In this document: in pieces, positions 1-6,734 of the stretch | Position numbering within the stretch: the stretch's first letter is position 1 | How the letters are laid out: every line of letters starts with the position of its first letter | The notes under the pieces: model-generated | The model's database searches: none | Told to the model about the DNA's origin: nothing | The model's input: only the letters and a program-made list of their open reading frames with translations | Source of the DNA: JBOGUF01 sp050696075 | GTDB taxonomy: Bacteria > Chloroflexota > Chloroflexia > Thermomicrobiales > UBA6265 | Direction: 5' to 3' | Length of the DNA: 15,942 nt | Assembly: GCA_050696075.1 (NCBI GenBank) | Contig: JBOGUF010000218.1 | Location: 1 to 15,942 of the forward strand | Made by a program: the position numbers and the translations under genes

Positions 1-63
1 CGTCCGGGGCGACGTTCGTTCCTTTCTCGCGGTCATCGAGCTTTGGAAAAGCTGGAGCGACCT

Positions 64-1002
64 CTAATTTCCTAGGAGTTTGCGTAATTGCTGCCGGAAC
101 CGTTCCCAGTCATCGCCCACTCTTGACAGGACCTGCGCGGTGTCAAACCATGCGTTTGTCGTGGGAGAGCCTCGCTTCAACTTCTCCACGTCGACGCTCT
201 TCATCCCAATGACGGTCCAGCACTGTTCATAGCCCATTTCTTTCGCGCTTTGGTGCGACTTCTCTGCTTCGCCACCGCGGTTGTAAACGTTTGATCTGTC
301 CGTCCCGCCCTTTATCTCGATGGATAGAAGATTGCCGACGTCGCCGTTGGGGAGCACTTTTTGCAGCCGCACGTCCGGATCACTCCCAAGGGAAACAAGA
401 AAGGTTCCCCCATCCGGCGAACCGACGCGAAGTTCGGAGGCTGTTTCATGGACGACGAGCGATCTTACTACTTCAGCCAACGCGAGAAATACGCCCTTTG
501 TTGCCGCTTGGCCAATGACGTTATTGTTGCCGCCCTGAAACTGTGAGCCCAGCGTTAACAGCGGCAACTCGGCAACGTCTCGCGGCGTTACGGTTGGGGA
601 GAGTTGACGCACAAGTTCAGCTAACGCCGCACTCATTGCGCGACAGTACTCCGTCAACGCCTCCCGTTGGGTAGATCCGAGCGGCCGTCCCGCTTCCAGG
701 CTTCGAAATATCCCCATGCCCGTCTCCGTACCATAAAATGTCTTCTGTGGGACGCCAAGCAACAATCGATAGTAACTAACAAGCGTCGGTTGAGTCTCGA
801 TGACGATGGGCGTAGGAAAAACATGTTCGTCGCGGATCCCGGCCGCCGCTAGGATCTGCTGCACGTCGGTCGGAACCAAAGCGGAGAGTTGCGCTTTCAG
901 CAGATTTGGATCGACGCGAGCGAGTGCCTCGCTCAGCGCGTCCGTCAGCCACATCGCGCGCGACGACCAAGCGTTCATGAAAACGCACTTGGCGAGAAGC
1001 AT
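64..1002 (-). CDS. Predicted type II restriction endonuclease, XcyI/XmaI-like
   Basis: Predicted type II endonuclease (312 aa) that would cleave unmodified DNA at the site protected by the adjacent methyltransferase. A PD-(D/E)XK core is visible in the C-terminal half: acidic residues D208/D210 in GSDPDVRL, then E229 and K231 in LLSIEIKGG, followed by a polar stretch with NRGGEAEKSH. The segment GSQFQGGNNN precedes the core. The overall pattern recalls the XcyI family (CCCGGG cutters), from memory only, so specificity is a guess. The gene begins 24 bp after the methyltransferase stop on the same strand, the normal layout of an R-M pair. The start is uncertain: no good Shine-Dalgarno precedes the ATG at 1002, and an in-frame ATG at 978 (residue 9) is equally possible. 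Base composition is less GC-rich than the housekeeping genes in the window, which suggests acquisition. Nuclease call fairly sure; family moderate. Confidence 0.7.
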   Translation of the reverse strand: MLLAKCVFMNAWSSRAMWLTDALSEALARVDPNLLKAQLSALVPTDVQQILAAAGIRDEHVFPTPIVIETQPTLVSYYRLLLGVPQKTFYGTETGMGIFRSLEAGRPLGSTQREALTEYCRAMSAALAELVRQLSPTVTPRDVAELPLLTLGSQFQGGNNNVIGQAATKGVFLALAEVVRSLVVHETASELRVGSPDGGTFLVSLGSDPDVRLQKVLPNGDVGNLLSIEIKGGTDRSNVYNRGGEAEKSHQSAKEMGYEQCWTVIGMKSVDVEKLKRGSPTTNAWFDTAQVLSRVGDDWERFRQQLRKLLGN

Positions 1003-1026
1003 CGGGAGGAGGAATCGGCGCTGGCT

Positions 1027-1941
1027 TCACCGAACAATCGCCCCGTTAAGTCGCTTCTCTGCTCCCCGTACATAGGCCGGATTCAACTCAATGCCGATGA
1101 ACCGACGCTTCATCTTAAGCGCGACGATTCCGGCCGTTCCCGAGCCGATAAATGGGTCGAGGATCAGATCACCTGGTCGACTCGTTAGCGAAAGACACGG
1201 CTCGACCAAGGCGGATGGGAACATTGCTTCGTGGGCTTCCTTATTCGGCCGCGTGTTGATATTCCAGACCGTTCGCAGATTGCGATTGTTTGGACCGCGT
1301 TCGGCCAAATGATCGTAGTGATACCGATCGCTCTTGGAGAAGAGAAAGAGGTACTCGTGACAGCGGGTTGGGCGATCTCTAACACTTTCCGGCTGACAGT
1401 TGGGTTTGTTCCATATGCAGTCGGCGCGCAGATACCATCCAGCAGCCTGTAAGGCAAAGGCAATGCGCCAGGGCACGCCGATCAAATCTTTGGGCTTGAG
1501 CCCATCAGGGGTCGGGGGGCGAACGTTCATGGCCCTCGCCGGATTCTTCTTGTCAGGAGCGCGCCACGTGCGCCCGCCAGATGTATAGGAGTCGCCAATA
1601 TTGAGCCACAGAGTGCCGTCATCCGATAGCGTGCGCCGCACGTGCTCAAAAACCACGATCAGGCTCTCGATATAGGCATCCAGGGAGGACTCTAAGCCGA
1701 TCTGTCCCTCAATCTCATGATTGCGTAGCGACCAGTAGGGCGGGGAGGTCACGCACGTCTGAAACGCGCCACTTGGAACAGATGCCAGCACCCGTCGAGC
1801 GTCTCCGAGAAGGATTGCCGATTCGGTCGCGTCTCCCTCGAAAAGGAATCGGTATTGCTCTGGCGATATCTCGGGCCATACGATGTGAACTCGGCGTTCA
1901 AGGGGTAGCAAAGGCGCCTGCATCAGCAGTTCGACGCTCAC
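1027..1941 (-). CDS. Beta-class DNA methyltransferase, probably N4-cytosine
   Basis: Site-specific DNA methyltransferase (304 aa) that transfers a methyl group from S-adenosylmethionine to an exocyclic amino group. Catalytic motif IV is SPPYW at residues 66-70 and the AdoMet-binding motif I is DPFIGSGTAG from residue 262; this IV-before-I order defines the beta class. SPPYW followed by a stretch with GTLWLNIGDSY, and later KPKDL.GVPWR, is typical of N4-cytosine enzymes such as the Cfr9I/XcyI modification proteins. That is family knowledge; the target site cannot be read here. The start is GTG at 1941: a strong AGGGGGA Shine-Dalgarno lies 6 bases upstream. A downstream ATG (1923) has no comparable support. 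It is the first gene of a two-gene minus-strand operon with the endonuclease, and the methylase-first order lets protection precede cutting. Confidence 0.88.
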   Translation of the reverse strand: MSVELLMQAPLLPLERRVHIVWPEISPEQYRFLFEGDATESAILLGDARRVLASVPSGAFQTCVTSPPYWSLRNHEIEGQIGLESSLDAYIESLIVVFEHVRRTLSDDGTLWLNIGDSYTSGGRTWRAPDKKNPARAMNVRPPTPDGLKPKDLIGVPWRIAFALQAAGWYLRADCIWNKPNCQPESVRDRPTRCHEYLFLFSKSDRYHYDHLAERGPNNRNLRTVWNINTRPNKEAHEAMFPSALVEPCLSLTSRPGDLILDPFIGSGTAGIVALKMKRRFIGIELNPAYVRGAEKRLNGAIVR

Positions 1942-1957
1942 GGGTGTCCCCCTGGCT

Positions 1958-1973
1958 ATCTGTACGTATAGAT
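1958..1973. promoter_or_regulatory. Near-palindromic operator-like site upstream of the first methyltransferase
   Basis: The 16-bp sequence ATCTGTACGTATAGAT is a palindrome with seven of eight pairs matched, centred on ACGT. It contains the 11-bp word GTACGTATAGA (1962-1972), which recurs at 2186-2196. On the minus strand TATGAT (1977-1972) is a good -10 candidate, placing the expected transcription start inside this palindrome, though no clear -35 is seen. This is the position of a repressor site. No separate controller-protein gene is recognisable in the window. Confidence 0.4.
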
Positions 1974-2173
1974 CATAGGTTCCAGTTTACCGAGCGGAGC
2001 CCAGCTTGTCTAGGGGAGCGAATATGGCACAACAAAAGAGGTAAGCGTACCTGCTGATACTGGGAGTTGCGCCTGATCCTTCTGGGATCCGCTCGACCGT
2101 GTGTCATAGTTCCTCGGACGGCCGCGGAATGGATGAAAGGAAATACGGGGTTCCGTTCGGCGCGTCGATTCGG

Positions 2174-2196
2174 TAGAATGGACGCGTACGTATAGA
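2174..2196 (+). promoter_or_regulatory. Candidate promoter and second copy of the GTACGTATAGA word
   Basis: TAGAAT (2174-2179) matches the -10 consensus at five of six positions. The word GTACGTATAGA (2186-2196) lies where transcription would begin, 29 bases before the ATG of the second methyltransferase. The -35 region (TTCCGT, 2151-2156) is poor. The word is identical to that at 1962-1972 upstream of the divergent methyltransferase, so a common regulator is plausible. The other copy is almost fully palindromic, while this one keeps only the core TACGTA and one half. Confidence 0.35.
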
Positions 2197-2225
2197 ACAC
2201 GTGAGCGAAGAGAGGTTGGAGACGA

Positions 2226-3191
2226 ATGTCCAGGGCCGCGCGGACGAAAGAGAAACGGACCGGTTGGGACGTGACGGCGAACGGGACATCGTCGTCCAAC
2301 GGCGCAATCCACGAAGTTCCGCGCGTGCCGACCTATCCGTCGTCTCACCGCATCGCGCTGGCAGATGCGCGCGACCTTTCGTTCATCCCCGACGAGTCAG
2401 TTCATCTCGTCGTCACGAGCCCGCCCTACTTCGACCTCAAACAATACGCGGCGGACGCGCCGGGTCAACTCGGCGAGATCCATGAATACGAACGATTTCT
2501 CGAGGAGTTGGACAAGGTTTGGCGCGAGTGCCATCGGGTGCTCGTGCCGGGTGGCCGGGTCTGCTGCGTGGTCGGCGCGGTGACGATCTCGCGCCGCGCG
2601 GGGGGGCGGCACTACGTGCTGCCGTTGCCGTCCGATATCCAGGCGCGTAGCCGCGCCATCGGGCTCGATAACCTGACGCCGATCATCTGGCTCAAAGTCA
2701 GTAACATCGTGCTCGAGGCGTCGATCAGTTCGCGCTTCCTCGGCAAACCGAATCTGCCCAACGGCGTGATCAAGAACGACTTCGAGACGATCGTCATGTT
2801 GCGCAAGCCCGGCGGCTATCGCAAGCCGACGCCGGAGATGGAAGCGCGGAGCCGGATCAACAACGACGAATATTTCAAGTGGTTTGTGCCGATCTGGTCG
2901 GACATCACCGGGGCCAGCACGCGGGAGCATCCGGCGCCGTATCCGGTGGCCCTGGCGTACCGGCTGATTCGCATGTTCAGTTTCGTCGGCGATACGGTGC
3001 TCGATCCGTTCCTTGGCACCGGCACCACGACGCGCGCGGCGATGCTCGCGGGTCGGAACAGCATCGGAGTCGAGGTCGAACCCACATACTTCGAGTTGAC
3101 GCAGCAGAAACTGGCCCATCGGCCATTCGGCGTCGAATATGCGTTCGATGCCGATCCGCATCGTGTGAAGCAACCGGCAAGAGGTGACTGA
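2226..3191 (+). CDS. Beta-class site-specific DNA methyltransferase (second system)
   Basis: DNA amino-methyltransferase of 321 aa, the modification half of a second R-M pair. Motif IV is SPPYF at residues 65-69 and motif I is DPFLGTGTT from residue 260, again the beta-class order. Between them lie blocks characteristic of this family: GQLGEIHEYERFLEELDKVW, VPGGRVCCVVG and a segment with HPAPYPVALAYRLIRMFSF. SPPY is commoner among N4-cytosine enzymes, but N6-adenine specificity is not excluded. The start at 2226 is preceded by GGAG four bases upstream, with a further GAGAGG just before it; homology-like sequence begins near residue 41, so a later start is possible. The stop lies five bases before the endonuclease start, pointing to one transcript. 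It is unlike the first methyltransferase outside the motifs, so this is not a simple duplication. Confidence 0.88.
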   Translation: MSRAARTKEKRTGWDVTANGTSSSNGAIHEVPRVPTYPSSHRIALADARDLSFIPDESVHLVVTSPPYFDLKQYAADAPGQLGEIHEYERFLEELDKVWRECHRVLVPGGRVCCVVGAVTISRRAGGRHYVLPLPSDIQARSRAIGLDNLTPIIWLKVSNIVLEASISSRFLGKPNLPNGVIKNDFETIVMLRKPGGYRKPTPEMEARSRINNDEYFKWFVPIWSDITGASTREHPAPYPVALAYRLIRMFSFVGDTVLDPFLGTGTTTRAAMLAGRNSIGVEVEPTYFELTQQKLAHRPFGVEYAFDADPHRVKQPARGD

Positions 3192-3196
3192 CTACT

Positions 3197-4201
3197 TTGG
3201 CACGCGCCCTGATAGAGTTCACGCGTTGGGCCGCCGGTCGCTCTCATGTCGATCGCGCGGGCAAGCTCCCGCCAGGGCTCCAAATTAGCCTCCACTCGCG
3301 CAGCGACGTACACTCGGTCAGACTCTCCGAACTCATCGTGTCTGATCTGCTCGAAACGTGCGAACCCATCCGTCAGCAGGCAGCGTGCGGGGAGATTGCC
3401 TGCGGTATCAACTACGGGTTTGGTTGGAAGAATGGGAAGCGCAAAACGCTCGATCTGGCTATTGGCATTCCGCTCGTTCCCCACGATCCTCCGACAGATG
3501 GATCGATCCTGCGTTTCAAGAGTCGCGGGAGCAAGGGAAGCACGACGCCGCCGGACCAGCAGTTCTCTCGACTGTTGATCGCCTGTGAGGCCAAGTCCGT
3601 GCTCACGGAACATAGCAAGAGTCAGCCGCGCGTCTTTGACGAACTCAACGGCTCGCATGCCATCGTGCATGGCGGGAGCCGCGATACGATCGCGGCCGGA
3701 GTTACATTGATCAACATCGCTGAAACGGTTGTGTCGCCGCTTCGGCAGCGTCACAACCGTCCGGAGATCGAGATATCGCAGCACCACCAGCCCGAGGATG
3801 CCGCTGCAATGGTGCGGCACCTGCGCGACCTGCCGCACCGGTCGTCGAACGATGAAGTCGGCTTTGACGCCTACTGCTCATTCATCATGGACGTGAACAA
3901 TCAAGGTCGCGTTGAACTTTGGTCTGATCCGCCTGCTCCTCAACCGGACGACCGTGACCACTACGAGACGTTCCTGGCAAACATCTGCCGTGCCTACGCC
4001 GAGCACTACATCGATCTTCGCCACCTGCCCGATCCTGCCGGCCTGTCGGTCGAGGAAGCGTTGAGCGCCCTGGCACGTCAATATCCTGGATTACTGGACG
4101 CAACCGGGCAGTTAGCAGTGGACGCCGATCTGTCGGGTGCCCCCGAGTTGCACGCCATCTTAAGTGCGATTGAGCTGCAAGCGAAGACGGATACGGATTG
4201 A
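3197..4201 (+). CDS. Predicted PD-(D/E)XK restriction endonuclease (second system)
   Basis: I do not recognise a named family, but the 334-aa protein looks like the nuclease partner of the preceding methyltransferase. A PD-(D/E)XK signature is readable: D86 in KTLDLAIG, then a beta strand LLIACEAK carrying E131 and K133, followed by SVLTEHSKSQPRVFDELNGSH, which resembles the helix after the active site in type II enzymes. The start is TTG at 3197; it is the only plausible one because GAGGTG lies nine bases upstream (3181-3186) and the next in-frame ATG is far inside the gene. The five-base gap to the methyltransferase and two-base gap to tag imply co-transcription. Composition is lower in GC than the flanking housekeeping genes. 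Function as a restriction enzyme is inferred from the motif and neighbour; the target sequence is unknown. Confidence 0.68.
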   Translation: MARALIEFTRWAAGRSHVDRAGKLPPGLQISLHSRSDVHSVRLSELIVSDLLETCEPIRQQAACGEIACGINYGFGWKNGKRKTLDLAIGIPLVPHDPPTDGSILRFKSRGSKGSTTPPDQQFSRLLIACEAKSVLTEHSKSQPRVFDELNGSHAIVHGGSRDTIAAGVTLINIAETVVSPLRQRHNRPEIEISQHHQPEDAAAMVRHLRDLPHRSSNDEVGFDAYCSFIMDVNNQGRVELWSDPPAPQPDDRDHYETFLANICRAYAEHYIDLRHLPDPAGLSVEEALSALARQYPGLLDATGQLAVDADLSGAPELHAILSAIELQAKTDTD

Positions 4202-4203
4202 GC

Positions 4204-4782
4204 ATGACGCTGACTGGAGATAACAAGGTCCGCTGTGCCTGGTCCGTAGGTGATCCACTCTACGAGGCGTATCACGACGAGGAGTGGGGCGTGTCGGTGC
4301 ATGACGACCGGGAGCTGTTCGAGCGGTTGATGTTGGAGGGGTTTCAGGCAGGGCTGGCCTGGATCACGATCCTCCGTAAGCGCGAGCACTTCTTCCGCGC
4401 TTTCGACGGCTGGGACGCCGACAAGATTGCCGGGTACGGCCCGGCCGACGTCGCGCGGCTGCTCGTTGATCCCGGCATCGTCCGCAACCGGCTGAAGGTG
4501 AAGGGTGCGGTGCAGAACGCGAACGCCTATTTGCGGGTGCGCGAGGAGTTTGGCTCCTTCGACTCCTACATCTGGTCATTCACCGGGGGTGGTCCGCTCG
4601 TCCGCCCCGCGCCGGCGACGCTGGCCGACGTCCCGGTGACGACTCCCGAGTCGGACGCGATGTCGAAAGACCTCAAGCGCCGCGGGTTTACCTTCGTCGG
4701 CTCGACGATCTGCTACGCCTTCATGCAGAGTGCTGGTTTGGTGAACGATCACATCGTCGGGTGTTTCCGGGCGGCATCATGA
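4204..4782 (+). CDS. tag: DNA-3-methyladenine glycosylase I
   Basis: Base-excision repair enzyme that removes 3-methyladenine from alkylated DNA, leaving an abasic site. The 192-aa protein is full length for the Tag family. Residues matching the E. coli zinc snap (C4, H17, H175, C179) are C11, H24, H183 and C187, all with the expected spacing. E45, Q48 and W53 in LEGFQAGLAW correspond to the base-pocket residues E38, Q41 and W46. The ATG at 4204 is preferred: it lies two bases after the endonuclease stop. An in-frame TTG at 4198 would overlap that stop. The gene ends in an ATGA overlap with the next gene. Placement inside a restriction-modification operon is unusual, because tag is normally a free-standing repair gene; an alternative is chance insertion of the R-M pair ahead of a resident tag gene. 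Confidence 0.93.
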   Translation: MTLTGDNKVRCAWSVGDPLYEAYHDEEWGVSVHDDRELFERLMLEGFQAGLAWITILRKREHFFRAFDGWDADKIAGYGPADVARLLVDPGIVRNRLKVKGAVQNANAYLRVREEFGSFDSYIWSFTGGGPLVRPAPATLADVPVTTPESDAMSKDLKRRGFTFVGSTICYAFMQSAGLVNDHIVGCFRAAS

Positions 4783-5108
4783 CCGGGAAGCGGTCGCGAG
4801 TGTACCTGCTCACGATCAATCCCCACGGCAACTACGTCCGCGTTCGATTTGCCACCGAGGCGGGCCGCCTATTCGAGTTCGTGGTGCAGTATGAAACGAC
4901 GGTGGAGGAACGGGACTATCCGGTGGTGCGCTATGATACGGCGCACGGTCGCCCGCATCGGGTCCTACTTGATTGGAGCGGCGCCACAATTCGCAGGGAT
5001 CCTCTACCGGAACACCTGAGTCTGAGTCAGGCACTTGATCTGGCACGAAGAGACATCCTTGAGACCTGGGCCAACTATCGCGCCGACTTTCTCAGGAGAC
5101 GCCTATGA
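4779..5108 (+). CDS. Small uncharacterised protein, possibly DUF7718-like
   Basis: A 109-aa protein of unknown function. It opens with a beta-rich half (RVYLLTINPHGNYVRVRF, then LFEFVVQYET) followed by PVVRYDTAHG, a phrase I associate with a conserved small family of unknown function (DUF7718-like, from memory). The second half carries LDWSGATIRRDPLPEHLSLSQAL and a basic helical tail (RADFLRRRL). No signal peptide or membrane segment is visible. The ATG at 4779 overlaps the tag stop as ATGA, and its own stop overlaps the next start in the same way, so three genes are translationally coupled. A GTG at 4761 would add six residues but is less attractive than the coupled ATG. The paired arrangement with the next gene suggests a two-protein module, perhaps toxin-antitoxin-like. 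That is inference. Confidence 0.75.
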   Translation: MTGKRSRVYLLTINPHGNYVRVRFATEAGRLFEFVVQYETTVEERDYPVVRYDTAHGRPHRVLLDWSGATIRRDPLPEHLSLSQALDLARRDILETWANYRADFLRRRL

Positions 5109-5380
5109 GCGCGCGATCAACCAAACCGAGTGCCACTCTCGAACCGCTGGATGATGCAACCCACGCCGAACGCAACATCACGATGGGCTTTGCCTTCACG
5201 CGGCAGATACTGGACGATCCATCGCTGCTCGACGCCATCCCCGATGGCGCGACGCTGATCCTCATCCCCGGGGACGACCCCGCGCTGGCAGAAGCTAATC
5301 TGGCAATGGCTATCGGGGAAGTGCGCAAGGGCCGTAACGTCTACATCCGCCACGTTCGGCTCGCGGATCTGCCCACCTAG
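5105..5380 (+). CDS. Small uncharacterised protein, possibly DUF5647-like
   Basis: A 91-aa protein of unknown function that ends the five-gene run. After a polar N-terminus (about 20 residues) comes a compact domain: HAERNITMGFAFTRQIL, then IPDGATLILIPGDDPALAEANL and a terminal strand RNVYIRHVR. The helix/IPDGA/strand/DDP-ELAEANL pattern resembles the small family DUF5647 as I remember it, whose members are often next to a second short gene. The ATG overlaps the previous stop (ATGA at 5105-5108), so synthesis of the two proteins is probably coupled. No catalytic residues are evident. The convergent manA gene ends 44 bases downstream, and no convincing terminator lies between them. A role as antidote, adaptor or regulator for the preceding protein is possible but unproven. 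Confidence 0.75.
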   Translation: MSARSTKPSATLEPLDDATHAERNITMGFAFTRQILDDPSLLDAIPDGATLILIPGDDPALAEANLAMAIGEVRKGRNVYIRHVRLADLPT

Positions 5381-5423
5381 CGGTTTGTTCATGCTCGACC
5401 CAATTGATGAACGCTGAGCCCGT

Positions 5424-6518
5424 TCACCCCGCGGTTTCGATCGCGGCCCGCACGTCAGGCAGCGGGCCGGCGAGGGCGGCGAGGCGGTCGTCGGTGGCGC
5501 CGGCGGCTCGGCCAGGTTCGACGACGTCGCGGATCAGGTAGGGTACCCAGGCGCGGAGGAGGATGGAGGGCGAGAGGGCGCGCATCTGGGCGGGGAACGA
5601 CGAAGCGAGGAGCGCGGCGGTGCTGCCGGCGCGCACCGTCCGCTCGGATCCGTCGGCGAAGACATTGACCGCGCCGCGCAGGCAGGTGACGGCTTGCGGG
5701 CTGCCGGGCGCGGCGATCGGCATCGACTTGCCCGCGCCGAGGGCGATCCACTCCAGCGCGAAGTAGCGGCAGGCGGCGAAGAGGTGGCGGCGGCCGACCT
5801 TGCTATGCAAGGCGACGGGTGTGATCGGCTCGGGGCGGTAGTCGGGGTTGGTTACCGCCAGCGCCCGTTCAATGTGCAGCTCGCGCGGGTTGCCGGCGGC
5901 ATCGACGCGGCCCCAATCGTCGAGGCGATAGGTGATGGCCGAGGGTTGCTGGACCTCGTAGACGAGGACGCCGGCACCGAGGGAGTGGACCGTGCCGGCC
6001 GGGATCAGGACCGTCGTGTTCGTCTCGGCCGGGAGGGCGCGCATCAGGTGGGCGGTGCGTTCGCCCGCCCGGGCGACGGCAGCCAGGTCGTCGGTGTCGA
6101 CGCCGTGGTCAAGGCCAAGGTAGAGCGCGCTCCCCGGCTCGGCGGCGAGAACGTGCCAAACCTCCGTCTTGCCGAGGCTATCGTCCTCGCCCGCCGCTGC
6201 CTCGTCGGTCGGGTGGACCTGGATCGAGAGGTCCGCTGTCGCGTCGATGAGCTTGATCAAGAGGGGGAAGAGGGGCCGACCACCGGTCGCGGCCATGCCG
6301 AGCGGACCGAGTGCGGCCAGCGGGTTGTCCGCGACCACGTCGCCCAGGGTCCGGCCGGCGTGCCGTCCCTCGCGCACGAGCGCGTCCGGCCCGGTGACGA
6401 TTGCCTCGCCGATTGGCACGTCCGGCGGCAGCGCGAACCCGAACCGTTCCAGCGAACGGCCTCCCCACGGTTTGGCGTCGAGTCGTGGGTGCAGGATTAG
6501 CGGGCCGGCTGGCTCCAT
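5424..6518 (-). CDS. manA: Mannose-6-phosphate isomerase, class I (short form)
   Basis: Cytosolic zinc enzyme that interconverts fructose 6-phosphate and mannose 6-phosphate, the entry step to GDP-mannose. The 364-aa sequence has the cupin metal ligands Q100 and H102 (SIQVHPTDE), E119 (GKTEVWHVL) and H178 (IPAGTVHSLG). The following segment, YEVQQPSAITYRLDDWGR, contains the family signature. PWGGR near residue 17 and the length match Bacillus-type ManA. The start at 6518 is well supported: AAGGAGGAGG lies two to three bases upstream, while the open frame continues far upstream through the 9-bp repeat array and an antisense stretch of manC that cannot be part of this protein. It diverges from manC across a 216-bp region. 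The phosphomannomutase that would link them is not in this window. Confidence 0.93.
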   Translation of the reverse strand: MEPAGPLILHPRLDAKPWGGRSLERFGFALPPDVPIGEAIVTGPDALVREGRHAGRTLGDVVADNPLAALGPLGMAATGGRPLFPLLIKLIDATADLSIQVHPTDEAAAGEDDSLGKTEVWHVLAAEPGSALYLGLDHGVDTDDLAAVARAGERTAHLMRALPAETNTTVLIPAGTVHSLGAGVLVYEVQQPSAITYRLDDWGRVDAAGNPRELHIERALAVTNPDYRPEPITPVALHSKVGRRHLFAACRYFALEWIALGAGKSMPIAAPGSPQAVTCLRGAVNVFADGSERTVRAGSTAALLASSFPAQMRALSPSILLRAWVPYLIRDVVEPGRAAGATDDRLAALAGPLPDVRAAIETAG

Positions 6519-6534
6519 CCCCTCCTCCTTGCTT
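6519..6534 (-). promoter_or_regulatory. Strong Shine-Dalgarno fixing the manA start
   Basis: Read on the minus strand, AAGGAGGAGG followed by GG directly precedes the ATG at 6518. It is the longest match to the anti-SD in the window and rules out the long upstream extension of the open frame. Confidence 0.8.
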
Positions 6535-6553
6535 CGTACGTCAGATGCGGCAT

Positions 6554-6607
6554 CATGGATGCCATGGATGCCATGGATGCCATGGATGCCATGGATGCCA
6601 TGGATGC
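6554..6607. repeat. Six perfect 9-bp tandem repeats (CATGGATGC)
   Basis: The unit CATGGATGC occurs six times head to tail without mismatch, each junction forming the palindrome CCATGG. The array lies in the manA-manC divergent region, 36 bp upstream of the manA ATG and 127 bp before the manC ATG. Its period is a multiple of three, so in the manA frame it reads as a Gly-Ile-His repeat, but the manA ribosome-binding site lies downstream and the array is not thought to be translated. Arrays of identical short units change length by slippage, which here would alter promoter geometry. Confidence 0.95.
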
Positions 6608-6666
6608 ACACGTAGAGTGGATGGACATCTATGGCAGCAATGGCGACGTCGGTCGACGGACTGGCG

Positions 6667-6688
6667 GATACGTCTGACCCAACGTATC
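6667..6688. promoter_or_regulatory. Operator-like inverted repeat upstream of manC
   Basis: Perfect 7-bp arms GATACGT and ACGTATC are separated by 8 bp (6674-6681). Centre-to-centre spacing of about 15 bp, with arms in inverted orientation, resembles binding sites of dimeric helix-turn-helix regulators. It sits 46 bp before the manC ATG, where a repressor could block transcription. No regulator gene is adjacent. Confidence 0.45.
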
Positions 6689-6734
6689 GTACCGCCCAAC
6701 CGGTGATCGGGCACGACAGAGGGAGCGCGGGGCG

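Noticed and set aside
39..53. Small inverted repeat AGCTTT-GGA-AAAGCT beyond the first endonuclease gene
   Set aside because: Six-pair stem with low GC and no U-run on the transcribed strand; too weak to call a terminator.
2397..3173. Long minus-strand open frame opposite the second methyltransferase
   Set aside because: Arginine-rich shadow of a GC-rich gene; the plus-strand product has clear family motifs.
5387..5412. Inverted repeat GTTCAT/ATGAAC between the small gene and manA
   Set aside because: Short AT-rich arms with a 14-base loop and no U-tract; compatible with chance.
6554..6607. CRISPR array interpretation of the 9-bp repeats
   Set aside because: Units are directly adjacent with no spacers.
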